Source: Agromyces mediolanus (GTDB taxonomy: Bacteria; Actinomycetota; Actinomycetes; Actinomycetales; Microbacteriaceae). From it: DNA of 64,000 nt. The position numbers and the translations under genes are program-made. Location of the stretch: contig NZ_BMRJ01000004.1 of the NCBI RefSeq assembly GCF_014648575.1, positions 91,491 through 155,490 on the forward strand, in the 5' to 3' direction. The notes under the pieces were generated by a model that had not been told where the DNA came from, did no database searches, and saw only the letters and a list, made by a program, of their open reading frames with translations. Shown piece after piece: positions 1 to 8,270 of the stretch (position 1 is the first letter of the stretch; the number at the start of each line of letters is the position of its first letter).

Positions 1-984
1 CTCCTCGACGCCCGCAACGTCGAGACGCTGCGTGTTGTGCGAGGTGTAGGCGTCATCGTCACCCGCGGCAAGCTTCGTTCCTTCATCGACGAACGGCTTG
101 TAGTCGAGCGTGCGGCTGTCGAGCGGGACTCGGAAGTACCCGCCGCGGTCCTCGGCGAGGGCACGCTCCTCGGAACTCAGGAGCGACTCGTAGAGCTTCT
201 CACCGTGCCGGGAGCCGATCACCTGGACTTCCGGCTCACCGTAGCCGAGCAGCCGGGAAACGGCTCGGAGGAGCGTCTCGACGGTGCTCGCCGGAGCCTT
301 CCGCACGAAGAGATCACCGGGTGAGGCCTCGCTGAACGCGTAGCGGACGAGGTCGACCGACTCGGCGAGGGACATCAGGAAGCGGGTCATGTTCGGATCA
401 GTCACCGTCAACGGCCGACCGGCCTCGAGCTGCGAGACGAAGAGCGGGATCACAGAGCCGCGCGAGTACATGACGTTGCCGTACCGGGTGACGGAGATGA
501 CCGTGTCGGAGTCCAGGTTGTTCCTCGCGATCGACATCGCCGTCTTCTCCATGAGCGCCTTGCTCATCCCCATCGCGTTGATCGGGTAGACGGCCTTGTC
601 GGTGCTCAGACAAACGACTGACTTCACACCGTGTTCGATCGAAGCGTGCAGCACGTTTGCACTTCCCTGCACGTTCGTCGCCACCGCCTCGAGCGGGAAG
701 AACTCGCACGACGGAACCTGCTTGAGGGCCGCCGCGTGGAACACGAGATCGGTGCCGCGCACGACCTGGTCGACGCTCCGCTCGTTGCGGACGTCTCCGA
801 TGTGGAAGCGGAGCCGCGAGTCGTTGAGCGCGTGGCGCATCGCGTCCTGCTTGGCTTCGTCGCGGCTGAAGATGCGAACCTCAGCGGCGCCCTCGGCGAG
901 GACGAACTTCGCCATCGTCGATCCGAAGGAGCCGGTGCCGCCGGTGATGGTCACCGTGGAGTCTTTGATCTGCCTGTGCGTCAT
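1..984 (-). CDS. capE: UDP-N-acetylglucosamine 4,6-dehydratase (5-epimerase), CapE/FnlA type, 3' end outside window
   Basis: This is the first enzyme of UDP-N-acetyl-L-fucosamine synthesis, an extended SDR acting on UDP-GlcNAc. The protein reads without a stop from ATG at 984 to the window edge (328 codons), so its C-terminus is missing. The nucleotide-binding loop GGTGSFG lies at residues 15-21, and STDKAVYP precedes MGMSK (M138-K142). A Met-x3-Lys instead of Tyr-x3-Lys is, as I recall, the CapE hallmark. An in-frame ATG at 996 is possible, but the purine run just before 984 favours 984. It is the last visible gene of the capF-capG-GT-capE operon. Confidence 0.88.
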   Translation of the reverse strand, partial: MTHRQIKDSTVTITGGTGSFGSTMAKFVLAEGAAEVRIFSRDEAKQDAMRHALNDSRLRFHIGDVRNERSVDQVVRGTDLVFHAAALKQVPSCEFFPLEAVATNVQGSANVLHASIEHGVKSVVCLSTDKAVYPINAMGMSKALMEKTAMSIARNNLDSDTVISVTRYGNVMYSRGSVIPLFVSQLEAGRPLTVTDPNMTRFLMSLAESVDLVRYAFSEASPGDLFVRKAPASTVETLLRAVSRLLGYGEPEVQVIGSRHGEKLYESLLSSEERALAEDRGGYFRVPLDSRTLDYKPFVDEGTKLAAGDDDAYTSHNTQRLDVAGVEE

Positions 985-1035
985 GCGCCTTTCCATACCC
1001 TGCGGCTCGTGTGTGCTGACATCGACCTCGCCATG

Positions 1036-2223
1036 CTAGTCGATGGACCGGAGGGTCTCCTCGAAGCCGCTGACCGATGCGGCCTCCGAGAAGGTGCGCA
1101 GCGCGGTATCGCGCTGGCGCTCGACGATGCCCCGGCGATGTTCCGTCGGGGTGTCGAGCAGCGCCAGCGCCTCGGCGGCGACCGCGGCCGGTTCCGCCGC
1201 CCAGGTCACGCCGGCGTCGTCGCCGAGGATGCCGACGATGCCGTGGAGCGCCGTGGAGACGACGGGGACGCCCGCTGCCATGTACTGGAGAACCTTGTGA
1301 GGGAGCGCGACGTGCGTCACGAGCTCCGGTCGGAACGGGTTGATCGCCACGTCGGCGAGGCGCAGATAGCCGGGAAGCTGCGCGTACGGGACGACCCCGG
1401 TGAAGACGACCCGGTCGCCGAGGCTCTCCCGCTCGACGATGCGTCGAAGTTCGGGCTCGAGCTCGCCTCCGCCGACCAGGACGACTCTGAGCCGTGGCCG
1501 TCGTGCGAACTCGGGCACGAGCGCCTCGAGCACGGTGTCCAGGCCGGAGAACTCGAAGAAGGTTCCCATGTAGAGGAGCACTTCGTCGTCTTCGCGGAGC
1601 CCGATGGTGCTGCGATCGATCCGAACCCCCTCATCGGCGAAGTGGCTCAGGTCGACCGGCGGCAGGTCGACCTGCGTCGGACCGGTCCGACCGGAGGCCT
1701 CCACGCAATAGTCGGCCATAGCGGGGTTGTTGGCGGAGAGCAACGAGGCGTTGCGGTACACGTAGTGCTCGGCCCGCCGGATGAGGGGGGCGACGGGGGT
1801 GCGTCGGATGAGGTGGGAGACGTCGAGTGCGCGGAACACCACGGGGACGCCGAACCGCTTCGCGAATGCCACGGTCTGCCACCCGGTGGTCGGCACGGCG
1901 TAGAGCACGATGACGTCGTAGCCGCCGTCTCGGATCTCACGACGGAGCCCGGGTACGTCGATGACCGGTGCGAGGTACCGATCGAGGCCGCCGCCTCCGA
2001 GGTGGGGCGGCGTGATGAGCTCCAGATTCGCGTCGGGGTGCACGCGTCCTCGCACGCGCTCTCGTGTCGTCCGGAGCGATGGTGCGCTGCGCTCGCCGCT
2101 CGCCTCTGGGAAGTGATAGAAGGACACCTCATGCCCCCGGAGCGCGAGCAGCTCCGGGAACTCGTGCATCTCGAAGATCACCTTCTCGAGATAGTTGACC
2201 TCGTGGACGAAGAGGATGCGCAT
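1036..2223 (-). CDS. Glycosyltransferase family 4, WbuB-like (probable N-acetyl-L-fucosaminyl transferase)
   Basis: This 395-residue GT-B enzyme opens with MRILFVHEVNYLEKVI and has a C-terminal GT4 nucleotide-sugar domain. That domain carries LLYMGTFFEFSGLD (about 217-230), VLVGGGELE and AAGVPVVSTALHG. In Gram-negative loci, WbuB-type GT4 enzymes sit beside fnlA-fnlB-fnlC and transfer L-FucNAc. Here the gene lies 3 bases after capG and 51 bases before capE, so the same donor is a reasonable inference. Family membership is clear from motifs; acceptor and linkage cannot be read from the sequence. Confidence 0.85.
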   Translation of the reverse strand: MRILFVHEVNYLEKVIFEMHEFPELLALRGHEVSFYHFPEASGERSAPSLRTTRERVRGRVHPDANLELITPPHLGGGGLDRYLAPVIDVPGLRREIRDGGYDVIVLYAVPTTGWQTVAFAKRFGVPVVFRALDVSHLIRRTPVAPLIRRAEHYVYRNASLLSANNPAMADYCVEASGRTGPTQVDLPPVDLSHFADEGVRIDRSTIGLREDDEVLLYMGTFFEFSGLDTVLEALVPEFARRPRLRVVLVGGGELEPELRRIVERESLGDRVVFTGVVPYAQLPGYLRLADVAINPFRPELVTHVALPHKVLQYMAAGVPVVSTALHGIVGILGDDAGVTWAAEPAAVAAEALALLDTPTEHRRGIVERQRDTALRTFSEAASVSGFEETLRSID

Positions 2224-2226
2224 CGC

Positions 2227-3372
2227 TCAGTCGACCGCCGGCATCCGGATGCCGGCGCGGCGGTGATGCGTCTTCGCGGTCGATCGGATGAAGTTCACGA
2301 CTCTGCGGGAGGTGTCGTCGATGTCGTACTCCCACGGAGTCGCGGCCGGGCCGTCCTGGTCGAACTCCTCGAGCGTGAGAGCGATGGCGCCGAGGACGTC
2401 CTCGCTCGAGGTTCCGGACGTGATGGTCACTCCCGTGTCGATCGCCTCCGGGCGTTCGATCGCATCTCTGACGGAGATCGCCGGGAACCCGAGGATGGAG
2501 GACTCTTCGCTGATGGTGCCGCTGTCTGAGAGCACGAGCTTCGCCGATTTCTGCAGTCGCACGTAGTCGTGGAAGCCGAACGGCGGGTGGAAGACGATGC
2601 CCTCCTTCAGCTCGTCCGGCTGAGCTTCGAGGCGCTTGCGCGTGCGAGGGTGGGTCGACACCAGCACGGGCAGTCCGTACTGCTGCCGGACGGCGAGCAG
2701 CGAGTTGAGGACCGCTTCGAGGCGCGCCGGATCGTCCACGTTCTCCTCGCGGTGAAGGCTCACCAGGAAGTATCCGCGTTCTTCGAGCGACATCCGGTCG
2801 AGCACCTCGCTCGCATCGATCGCCTCGGCGTTGCGCTCGAGCACCTCGCGCATCGGTGATCCCGTGAGCAGGATCCTGGACGGGTGGATACCTTCGCCGA
2901 GCAGGTTGCGGCGTGCGTGCTCCGTATAGACCAGGTTGTAGTCGGACACGTGATCGACGAGCTTGCGGTTCACCTCCTCCGGCACGTTTTCGTCGAAGCA
3001 GCGGTTGCCGGCCTCCATGTGGTACACGGGGACCTTCAGCCGGCGGGCCATGAGCGCGGAGATGCAGCTGTTCGTGTCGCCGAGCACCACCATGGCATCG
3101 GGGCGTTCCTCGATCAGCACACGTTCGATGCCGCTCAGCACGGTTCCGAGCACGGTTCCGAGCGAACTCGTGTCGGCGTTCAAGAAGTGATCGGGCCGGC
3201 GAAGGCCGAGGTCCTCGAAGAAGACCTCGTTGAGCTCGTAGTCGTAGTTCTGACCGGTGTGCACGAGCACATGCTCGGTCGATCGGTCGAGGCGGTCGAT
3301 CGTCGCGGCGAGCCGGATGATCTCCGGGCGGGTTCCGACGACGGTCAGGACTTTCAGCTTGGCTGCATTCAT
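2227..3372 (-). CDS. capG: UDP-N-acetylglucosamine 2-epimerase family enzyme, CapG/FnlC type
   Basis: This 381-residue WecB-fold enzyme would catalyse the last step to UDP-N-acetyl-L-fucosamine, C2 epimerisation of the CapF product. It shows VVGTRPEIIRLA at the N-terminus, HTGQNYDYELNEVFF, VLGDTNS, EAGNRCFDENVPEEVNRK and SDSGTISEESSILGFP, all typical of non-hydrolysing 2-epimerases. The start ATG at 3372 overlaps the capF stop as ATGA, implying translational coupling; a longer upstream reading lacks family resemblance. Assignment to CapG rather than plain WecB rests on its place between capF and capE. Confidence 0.88.
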   Translation of the reverse strand: MNAAKLKVLTVVGTRPEIIRLAATIDRLDRSTEHVLVHTGQNYDYELNEVFFEDLGLRRPDHFLNADTSSLGTVLGTVLSGIERVLIEERPDAMVVLGDTNSCISALMARRLKVPVYHMEAGNRCFDENVPEEVNRKLVDHVSDYNLVYTEHARRNLLGEGIHPSRILLTGSPMREVLERNAEAIDASEVLDRMSLEERGYFLVSLHREENVDDPARLEAVLNSLLAVRQQYGLPVLVSTHPRTRKRLEAQPDELKEGIVFHPPFGFHDYVRLQKSAKLVLSDSGTISEESSILGFPAISVRDAIERPEAIDTGVTITSGTSSEDVLGAIALTLEEFDQDGPAATPWEYDIDDTSRRVVNFIRSTAKTHHRRAGIRMPAVD

Positions 3373-4460
3373 GGCTGTACTTTCTCCGCGTAGGTGTCGG
3401 GGTTGCTGGGATCGAACACTTCGTTGATCCAGAACGCGGTGTAGAGCGCCTCCGCCCCGGTGTTCGTGATGTCGTGCGACCACATGGTCGGCATGTCGAC
3501 CGCTGTGGGCTCGTCTCCTCGGACATGGAACTCGACGACCTCGTCGTGGAAGAGTCGCCGCATCGAGATGGTCGCTTCGCCGGAGAGCACGATGAAGCGC
3601 TCGATCTTGCGCCGGTGGTAGTGCTCGCCCCGCGTCACTCCCGGCACAGTCGTCGAGAAGGAGGACTGCCCCCCGCCGCCGGCCACTCGGACGAGTTCGA
3701 AGAACGAGCCCCGCGCATCGGCGTGGCGCTGGAGCGGGATGGTCGGGCGGGCATCGAACGAGGCCGCGCGATACGTATTGAAGAGGTCTCGGCGGAACGG
3801 GCTCGAGAGATCGGGAATCGTTCCGTCCGCGTACGCGGACGCGATGCTCCGCAGCTCATCGAGGACCTCGCGCACCGTCGCCACCGTCTCGTGCTGCGAC
3901 GCGTCGCTGGTGCCGAGCAGGACGTCCGCGGCGTCCTGCGCGTGCAGCAGCGTCAGTGCACGATCGCCATCGACCCGGGGCTCCTCGCCGACGGCGAGCT
4001 GATGCGCGAAGGTCGCAACAACGGAGTTGTAGAAAGGTCGGCCGTGCTCGCCGAACAAGTTCGGGAGGAGAACCGAGCGGAAGTCGATCCCTGAGCGATC
4101 AGCCGCTTCCGAGAGGATGCCGGACGCGAGCGCCTTGCCCCGTCCGTAGGGGGTCGGCGAACCTGCCTGGATCGAGTTGGCGACGACGAGCCGCGCAGGC
4201 CTGTTCCCGGCACGGGCGATCGCCTCTGCGAGCTGGCGCGCGAAGCGCTCGTTGCCGAACTCGACCTCCTCGTCGCTCCCGCGATTCACACCGGCGAGGT
4301 GGATCACCTCATCGGAATCCGAGAGGGCCGCAGCGGCTGACGAGAGGTCGAAGCCGTCGCCCAGGGGAATGGGAATCGTCTCGATGCCGGCCGATGCGGC
4401 CGCGCACCGGACATGCCAGCCGAGAAAGCCTCTCGCTCCGGTGAGCGCGATCTTCGCCAT
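3369..4460 (-). CDS. capF: Bifunctional SDR/cupin sugar-nucleotide reductase CapF/FnlB
   Basis: This is the middle enzyme of the UDP-L-FucNAc pathway, 363 residues long, close to the usual size of about 369. The N-terminal SDR domain starts MAKIALTGARGFLGWH (NADPH loop). The C-terminal cupin carries GEHYHRRKIERFIVLSGEA with the metal-binding histidines and ends with MWSHDITNTG. In the family, the cupin epimerises C3 and the SDR domain reduces C4. It heads the operon; ATG 4460 is chosen because the Rossmann strand begins directly after it. A -10-like TACAGT lies at 4506-4501 on this strand. Confidence 0.9.
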   Translation of the reverse strand: MAKIALTGARGFLGWHVRCAAASAGIETIPIPLGDGFDLSSAAAALSDSDEVIHLAGVNRGSDEEVEFGNERFARQLAEAIARAGNRPARLVVANSIQAGSPTPYGRGKALASGILSEAADRSGIDFRSVLLPNLFGEHGRPFYNSVVATFAHQLAVGEEPRVDGDRALTLLHAQDAADVLLGTSDASQHETVATVREVLDELRSIASAYADGTIPDLSSPFRRDLFNTYRAASFDARPTIPLQRHADARGSFFELVRVAGGGGQSSFSTTVPGVTRGEHYHRRKIERFIVLSGEATISMRRLFHDEVVEFHVRGDEPTAVDMPTMWSHDITNTGAEALYTAFWINEVFDPSNPDTYAEKVQP

Positions 4461-4563
4461 ATCGTTCCAATCACTGTCCGCGCGGGCGATCCGAGAGATC
4501 ACTGTACCCTCTCGGCTTGCGTGTCCCGCCTGGCCGTCGGCGATCCGGCGGGGTGGGAGTTGG

Positions 4564-4577
4564 TAGGATCGGCTCCG
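4564..4577 (+). promoter_or_regulatory. -10-like TAGGAT seven bases before a GTG start
   Basis: TAGGAT at 4564-4569 is followed by seven bases and then GTG 4577, the geometry expected for leaderless transcription. The AGGA inside the hexamer could instead act as a weak ribosome binding site, so the assignment is not unique. It decides the GTG start of the GT2 gene. Confidence 0.45.
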
Positions 4578-5314
4578 TGAACGCAGCTCTGAACCGTACG
4601 TTGATCGTGCTCCCTGCGTTCAACGAAGAAGCCTCCGTTGCGAAGGTCGTCCGTGAGATCGAGGCGGTGCTCCCCGGGGTCCGCTGCGTCGTCATCGACG
4701 ACGGGTCGAGCGATCGCACTGCGCAGGCTGCGGCTGCTGCGGGCGCCGAGGTCCTTCGCCTCCCGTTCAACCTCGGCGTCGGAGGCGCGATGCGACTCGG
4801 GTTCCGCTACGCGCTCGCGAACGGCTTCGACAACGTGGTGCAGATCGACGCCGACGGCCAGCATGATCCGGCGGCGGTCCCCGCCCTGCTCGACGAACTC
4901 GAGACGGCCGATGTGGTCATGGGGGCGAGGTTCGCCGGCGTCGGCGACTATGAGGTGCGTGGGCCGAGGAAGTGGGCGATGCGGGTGCTGGCGGTCGTGC
5001 TGAGCCGCGTCGCTCGAGCGAAGCTCACCGATACGACGTCGGGGTTCCGTGCGTCGGGTCCGAAAGCGGTGCGGCTGTTCGCGGCGCACTATCCGGCTGA
5101 GTACCTCGGCGACACCATCGAGGCCCTCGTGATCGCTGGGCGCAGCGGCTGCGTCGTCCGCCAGGTCCCGGTGGAGATGCGGGTGCGAACGGGCGGAACG
5201 CCTTCGCACAACCCGTGGAAGTCCACCGTCTACCTCGGTCGTGCCGGTATCGCGCTCATCTTCGCGCTGATCCGCCCGAAGTCCACCCTCCGAGTCGGGA
5301 CGGCCACCCCGTGA
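4577..5314 (+). CDS. Polyprenyl-phosphate glycosyltransferase, GT2 (DPM1/PpgS-like)
   Basis: This 245-residue GT-A enzyme has LIVLPAFNEEASVAKVV, CVVIDDGSSD, NLGVGGAMRLGFRYA and VVQIDADGQHDP, the motifs of dolichol/polyprenyl-phosphate sugar synthases. It probably moves a sugar from a nucleotide donor to a polyprenyl phosphate on the inner membrane face. It has no transmembrane segments of its own. The next gene is a DUF2304 membrane protein joined by GTGA overlap, recalling mycobacterial PpgS and its partner Rv3632. The sugar is unknown. GTG 4577 is preferred over an in-frame GTG at 4517, which adds an unrelated basic extension. Confidence 0.82.
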   Translation: MNAALNRTLIVLPAFNEEASVAKVVREIEAVLPGVRCVVIDDGSSDRTAQAAAAAGAEVLRLPFNLGVGGAMRLGFRYALANGFDNVVQIDADGQHDPAAVPALLDELETADVVMGARFAGVGDYEVRGPRKWAMRVLAVVLSRVARAKLTDTTSGFRASGPKAVRLFAAHYPAEYLGDTIEALVIAGRSGCVVRQVPVEMRVRTGGTPSHNPWKSTVYLGRAGIALIFALIRPKSTLRVGTATP

Positions 5315-5712
5315 GCCCGGTCAGCTATCTGTTCGGGGTCGTCGCGGCCCTGGCGGTCTTCCTGCTCGTCGTCGAGATGCTGCGCCGCCGTCGCTTGCGG
5401 GAGCGACACGCACTGTGGTGGCTGATCGCCGGGGTGCTCGCACTCGTCGTCGGCCTGTTCCCCGGACTCCTCGACTGGGCTGCGAAACTGCTCGGCGTCG
5501 GCCAGCCGACGAACCTCGTCTTCTTCGTCAGTATCGCGATCCTGGTGATGATCTGCCTTCAGCACAGCTCGGAGCTCACCGTGGTCGAGAACAAGACCAG
5601 GACGCTCGCCGAGCACGTCGCCATGCAGAACGAGCGTATCCAGCGGCTCGAGGCAGCTCTCGACGCCGCCGAGGACGGCAGGAACGGCGGCCGCGCTGAG
5701 GGCGCTCGATGA
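5311..5712 (+). CDS. DUF2304 membrane protein
   Basis: This 133-residue protein starts at a GTG overlapping the preceding stop (GTGA). It has three hydrophobic segments, roughly residues 3-20, 33-50 and 62-78, then a charged tail rich in Glu, Arg and Gln that looks coiled-coil. DUF2304 proteins commonly follow polyprenyl-phosphate GT2 genes; in mycobacteria the equivalent protein is reported to stimulate PpgS. It is likely a membrane anchor or partner of the preceding transferase. Confidence 0.8.
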   Translation: MSPVSYLFGVVAALAVFLLVVEMLRRRRLRERHALWWLIAGVLALVVGLFPGLLDWAAKLLGVGQPTNLVFFVSIAILVMICLQHSSELTVVENKTRTLAEHVAMQNERIQRLEAALDAAEDGRNGGRAEGAR

Positions 5713-6794
5713 GCGCTGAGCCTCCGGTGCTCGTCACGCTCTCGATGCTCACCCTCGCCCCCGGGAATCACGGTGGCGGCGAGGTCTACGCGAAGGAGCT
5801 CTGCGCGCGGCTTCCCCTGCTCGAATCCGCCCAGGCGGAGGTCCTGCTGCCCCGAGGCGCGCGAGGGTGGAACGGTGGGCTTGCCGAACGGGTGCTCAGA
5901 GTGCAGGCGCGCTCGGGCACGGTGCCCCGGCTCCTCAGCATGCTCGGGGTCTGGTTCGCCGGTCGAAGTGTCCGCCGTACCATTGACGAGGCCGCCGTCG
6001 TCCACTATCCGCTGACGATCCCGTTGCCGGGTGCCGGTGCACGACGGAGCGTGGTCACGCTCGCCGACATGCAGCACCGCGATCTGCCTGCGCTGTTCAG
6101 CCCCGCCGAACGGCTCTTCCGCAGATTCGCCTACGACCGCGCTGCGCAGCGCGCCGACGCGGTCGTGACGGTCAGCGAGTTCACGAAGGAGCGCATTCAC
6201 CATCACCTCGGGGTGCCGCTCGATCGGATCCACGTCGCGTACCTGGGTGTCGACGCCGAGCGATTCTCGCCGAACTTCGGCGCTCGTGAACCCTTCATCT
6301 ACTACCCGGCCCGTGCGTGGGCGCACAAGAATCATGCGCGGTTGTTCGAGGCCTTCCGCCTGCTGCGCGAGCGCCGCCCGGAGCTCCGCCTCGTCCTGAC
6401 CGGCGGAGACACTGCGAAGCTCCATCCGCTGCCCGAGGGCGTCGAGGTGCTGGGACATGTGACGGAGGCGAGGCTCGCCGAGCTCTACCGCACCGCGAGC
6501 GCTGTCGTATTCCCGAGTCTCTACGAGGGGTTCGGTCTCCCGGTGCTCGAGGCGATGGCGTCCGGATGCCCGGTCGCGGCATCCGACCGAGCCTCGTTGC
6601 CGGAGATCTGCGGGGATGCGGCCGAACTCTTCGATCCGACCGATCCGGTCTCGATCGCCGAGGGTGTCGAGCGTGCGATCCGCCGTTCGGAGGAGCTGGC
6701 CGCTCGAGGGGTAAGCCGCGCGTCCAGCTTCAGCTGGGACGCGTGCGTCGCGGCTCATCTGCCCGCGTACCGCGGGCACGCCGCCGCACGCTAG
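5709..6794 (+). CDS. Glycosyltransferase family 4
   Basis: This 361-residue GT-B transferase is coupled to the DUF2304 gene by ATGA. The acceptor-side N-terminus includes LAPGNHGGGEVYAKEL. The donor-side half includes DAVVTVSEFTKERI, YYPARAWAHKNHARLF and VVFPSLYEGFGLPVLEAM, the classical GT4 E-x7-E signature. It ends with ASGCPVAASDRASLPEI. It is a cytoplasmic or membrane-peripheral enzyme extending a lipid-linked oligosaccharide. It converges with the methyltransferase gene, leaving only 13 bases and no clear terminator. Sugar specificity is unknown. Confidence 0.85.
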   Translation: MSAEPPVLVTLSMLTLAPGNHGGGEVYAKELCARLPLLESAQAEVLLPRGARGWNGGLAERVLRVQARSGTVPRLLSMLGVWFAGRSVRRTIDEAAVVHYPLTIPLPGAGARRSVVTLADMQHRDLPALFSPAERLFRRFAYDRAAQRADAVVTVSEFTKERIHHHLGVPLDRIHVAYLGVDAERFSPNFGAREPFIYYPARAWAHKNHARLFEAFRLLRERRPELRLVLTGGDTAKLHPLPEGVEVLGHVTEARLAELYRTASAVVFPSLYEGFGLPVLEAMASGCPVAASDRASLPEICGDAAELFDPTDPVSIAEGVERAIRRSEELAARGVSRASSFSWDACVAAHLPAYRGHAAAR

Positions 6795-6807
6795 AAGCGG
6801 GCAGGCG

Positions 6808-7512
6808 TCACGACGCGCGGCGCAGTACGACGACCACGCTCGACGACGAGAGCACGACCCGCAGCCCGGGGAAGAACATGGCTTTCGCGACGCCGGCGCC
6901 GATCCGGATCGCGACACCGGCCGTGATCAGGTGCAGCCCGTGGATCAGCGACGTCCGGAAGCCGCGTCGGGTCCCTCCACGGACTCGCTCGATCACGAGG
7001 CCGCACCGGCTGGCGTAGTACTCCATCTTGAGGATGCCGATCGCGTTCACATGGGTGACGTCGCCGTACTGGAACGGGTTGCCGATCCAACTGTCGGCAT
7101 TGGGGAATCGCAGCACGATCAAGCCGTCGCGGCGAACCTTGTCCGCGAGCAGCCCAAGGAACTCGACGCTCAGCTCGGGCGGGATGTGCTCGAAGACGTC
7201 GAAGGCGGCGACGAGGTCGAAGTCCTCGTCCGGAAGGGCGGGCAAGGCGTCGGCGGCGTGCGCTGAGAACCCGGCCGCGTTCGCCGCGTCCACGAGCTCT
7301 GGAAGCAGCTCGGTGCCGCTCATCCGCCAGCCGCGTCGACGGCCGAACCCGAGGAACTCGCCGTTGCCGAAGCCGATCTCGAGCACATCGAGCGGTCGCC
7401 GGATCCGGGCCGCCTCTCGCACTTCACGCCGGTAGTAGGCGTCGTCGCCGCGCCTGGGCGCGCCGAAGCTGTCCTGGCTCCATCCCTTCCAATCGAGATA
7501 CCCGTCGACCAT
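6808..7512 (-). CDS. SAM-dependent methyltransferase, class I
   Basis: This 234-residue enzyme has LDVLEIGFGNGEFLGF (motif I, SAM binding), DALPALPDEDFDLVAAFDVFEHIP (motifs II-III region) and FPNADSWIGNPFQYGDVTHVN, typical of methyltransferases in polysaccharide loci. The C-terminus has a hydrophobic stretch (about 195-230) that may touch the membrane. ATG 7512 sits 14 bases after the ABC ATPase stop, so it probably belongs to the exporter operon. It likely methylates a sugar or chain end, which in ABC-dependent O-antigen systems can end chain growth; that role is inference. Confidence 0.78.
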   Translation of the reverse strand: MVDGYLDWKGWSQDSFGAPRRGDDAYYRREVREAARIRRPLDVLEIGFGNGEFLGFGRRRGWRMSGTELLPELVDAANAAGFSAHAADALPALPDEDFDLVAAFDVFEHIPPELSVEFLGLLADKVRRDGLIVLRFPNADSWIGNPFQYGDVTHVNAIGILKMEYYASRCGLVIERVRGGTRRGFRTSLIHGLHLITAGVAIRIGAGVAKAMFFPGLRVVLSSSSVVVVLRRAS

Positions 7513-7526
7513 GCGGACCACGCCGC

Positions 7527-8270
7527 TCAGCGGCTGCTCTGCTCCAGCTGGCGCGCGGCCTCGTCGATCGGCCCGTCGAAGGTGATCTCGCCGCGCCGCA
7601 GCACGATGCCCCGTTCGCAGAGCTGCTTGACCATACCGATGTCGTGGCTCACGACGAGCATCGTCTTGCGCTGCGCCGAGAGCTCTCGGATCTTCTGCTT
7701 GCACTTCTCGCGGAACGGTGCGTCGCCCACGGCGAGGACCTCGTCCACGAGCAGGATGTCGAGTTCCGCGTGGATCGCGACCGAGAAGGCGAGCCGAACG
7801 AACATGCCCGAAGAATAGTGCTTCACCTCGGTGTCGATGAACTCGCCGATCTCCGAGAACGCGACGATGTCATCGAACCGCTCGTCGATCTCGGGCTTCG
7901 ACATTCCGAGGATGGCAGCGTTGAGATACACGTTGTCGCGTCCGGTCAGATCCGGGTGGAACCCGGCCCCGACTTCGATCAGACCTGCGACGCGTCCCCT
8001 GGTGAGCACGCGCCCCTGATCCGGTCGCAGGACACCCGAGATGAGCTTCAGGGTGGTCGACTTGCCAGAGCCGTTCAGACCGAGCAATGCGACCGATTCG
8101 CCCTCGCCGATGCGGATGTCCACGTCGGTGAGAGCTTGGAATGTCGATCGAGTGGGCTTGCGCTTGATCCAGGCGATGAAGAGCTCTTTGAAGGACTGAG
8201 TGTGATTCAGCGTGAAGCGTTTGCTGACACCGTCGACGATGATGCGCGGCTGTTCAGAGATCTTGCGCAA
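7527..8270 (-). CDS. ABC transporter ATP-binding protein for polysaccharide or teichoic acid export (Wzt/TagH-like)
   Basis: This 247-residue ATPase has Walker A GLNGSGKST at 64-72, the signature YSSGMFV at 152-158 and Walker B ILLVDEV at 172-178, followed by a switch histidine in VVSHD. It is close to RfbE/TagH. It lacks the extra C-terminal carbohydrate-binding domain of Wzt proteins that recognise a chain terminator, so export is probably not gated by a cap bound to this protein. The start overlaps the permease gene by 17 bases, indicating one operon. Confidence 0.9.
   Translation of the reverse strand: MRKISEQPRIIVDGVSKRFTLNHTQSFKELFIAWIKRKPTRSTFQALTDVDIRIGEGESVALLGLNGSGKSTTLKLISGVLRPDQGRVLTRGRVAGLIEVGAGFHPDLTGRDNVYLNAAILGMSKPEIDERFDDIVAFSEIGEFIDTEVKHYSSGMFVRLAFSVAIHAELDILLVDEVLAVGDAPFREKCKQKIRELSAQRKTMLVVSHDIGMVKQLCERGIVLRRGEITFDGPIDEAARQLEQSSR

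Noticed and set aside
631-2529. 632-residue open frame opposite the capsule genes
   Set aside because: It is antisense to two well-supported enzymes, rich in Arg/Glu/Val/Asp without any domain pattern, typical of shadow frames in high-GC DNA.
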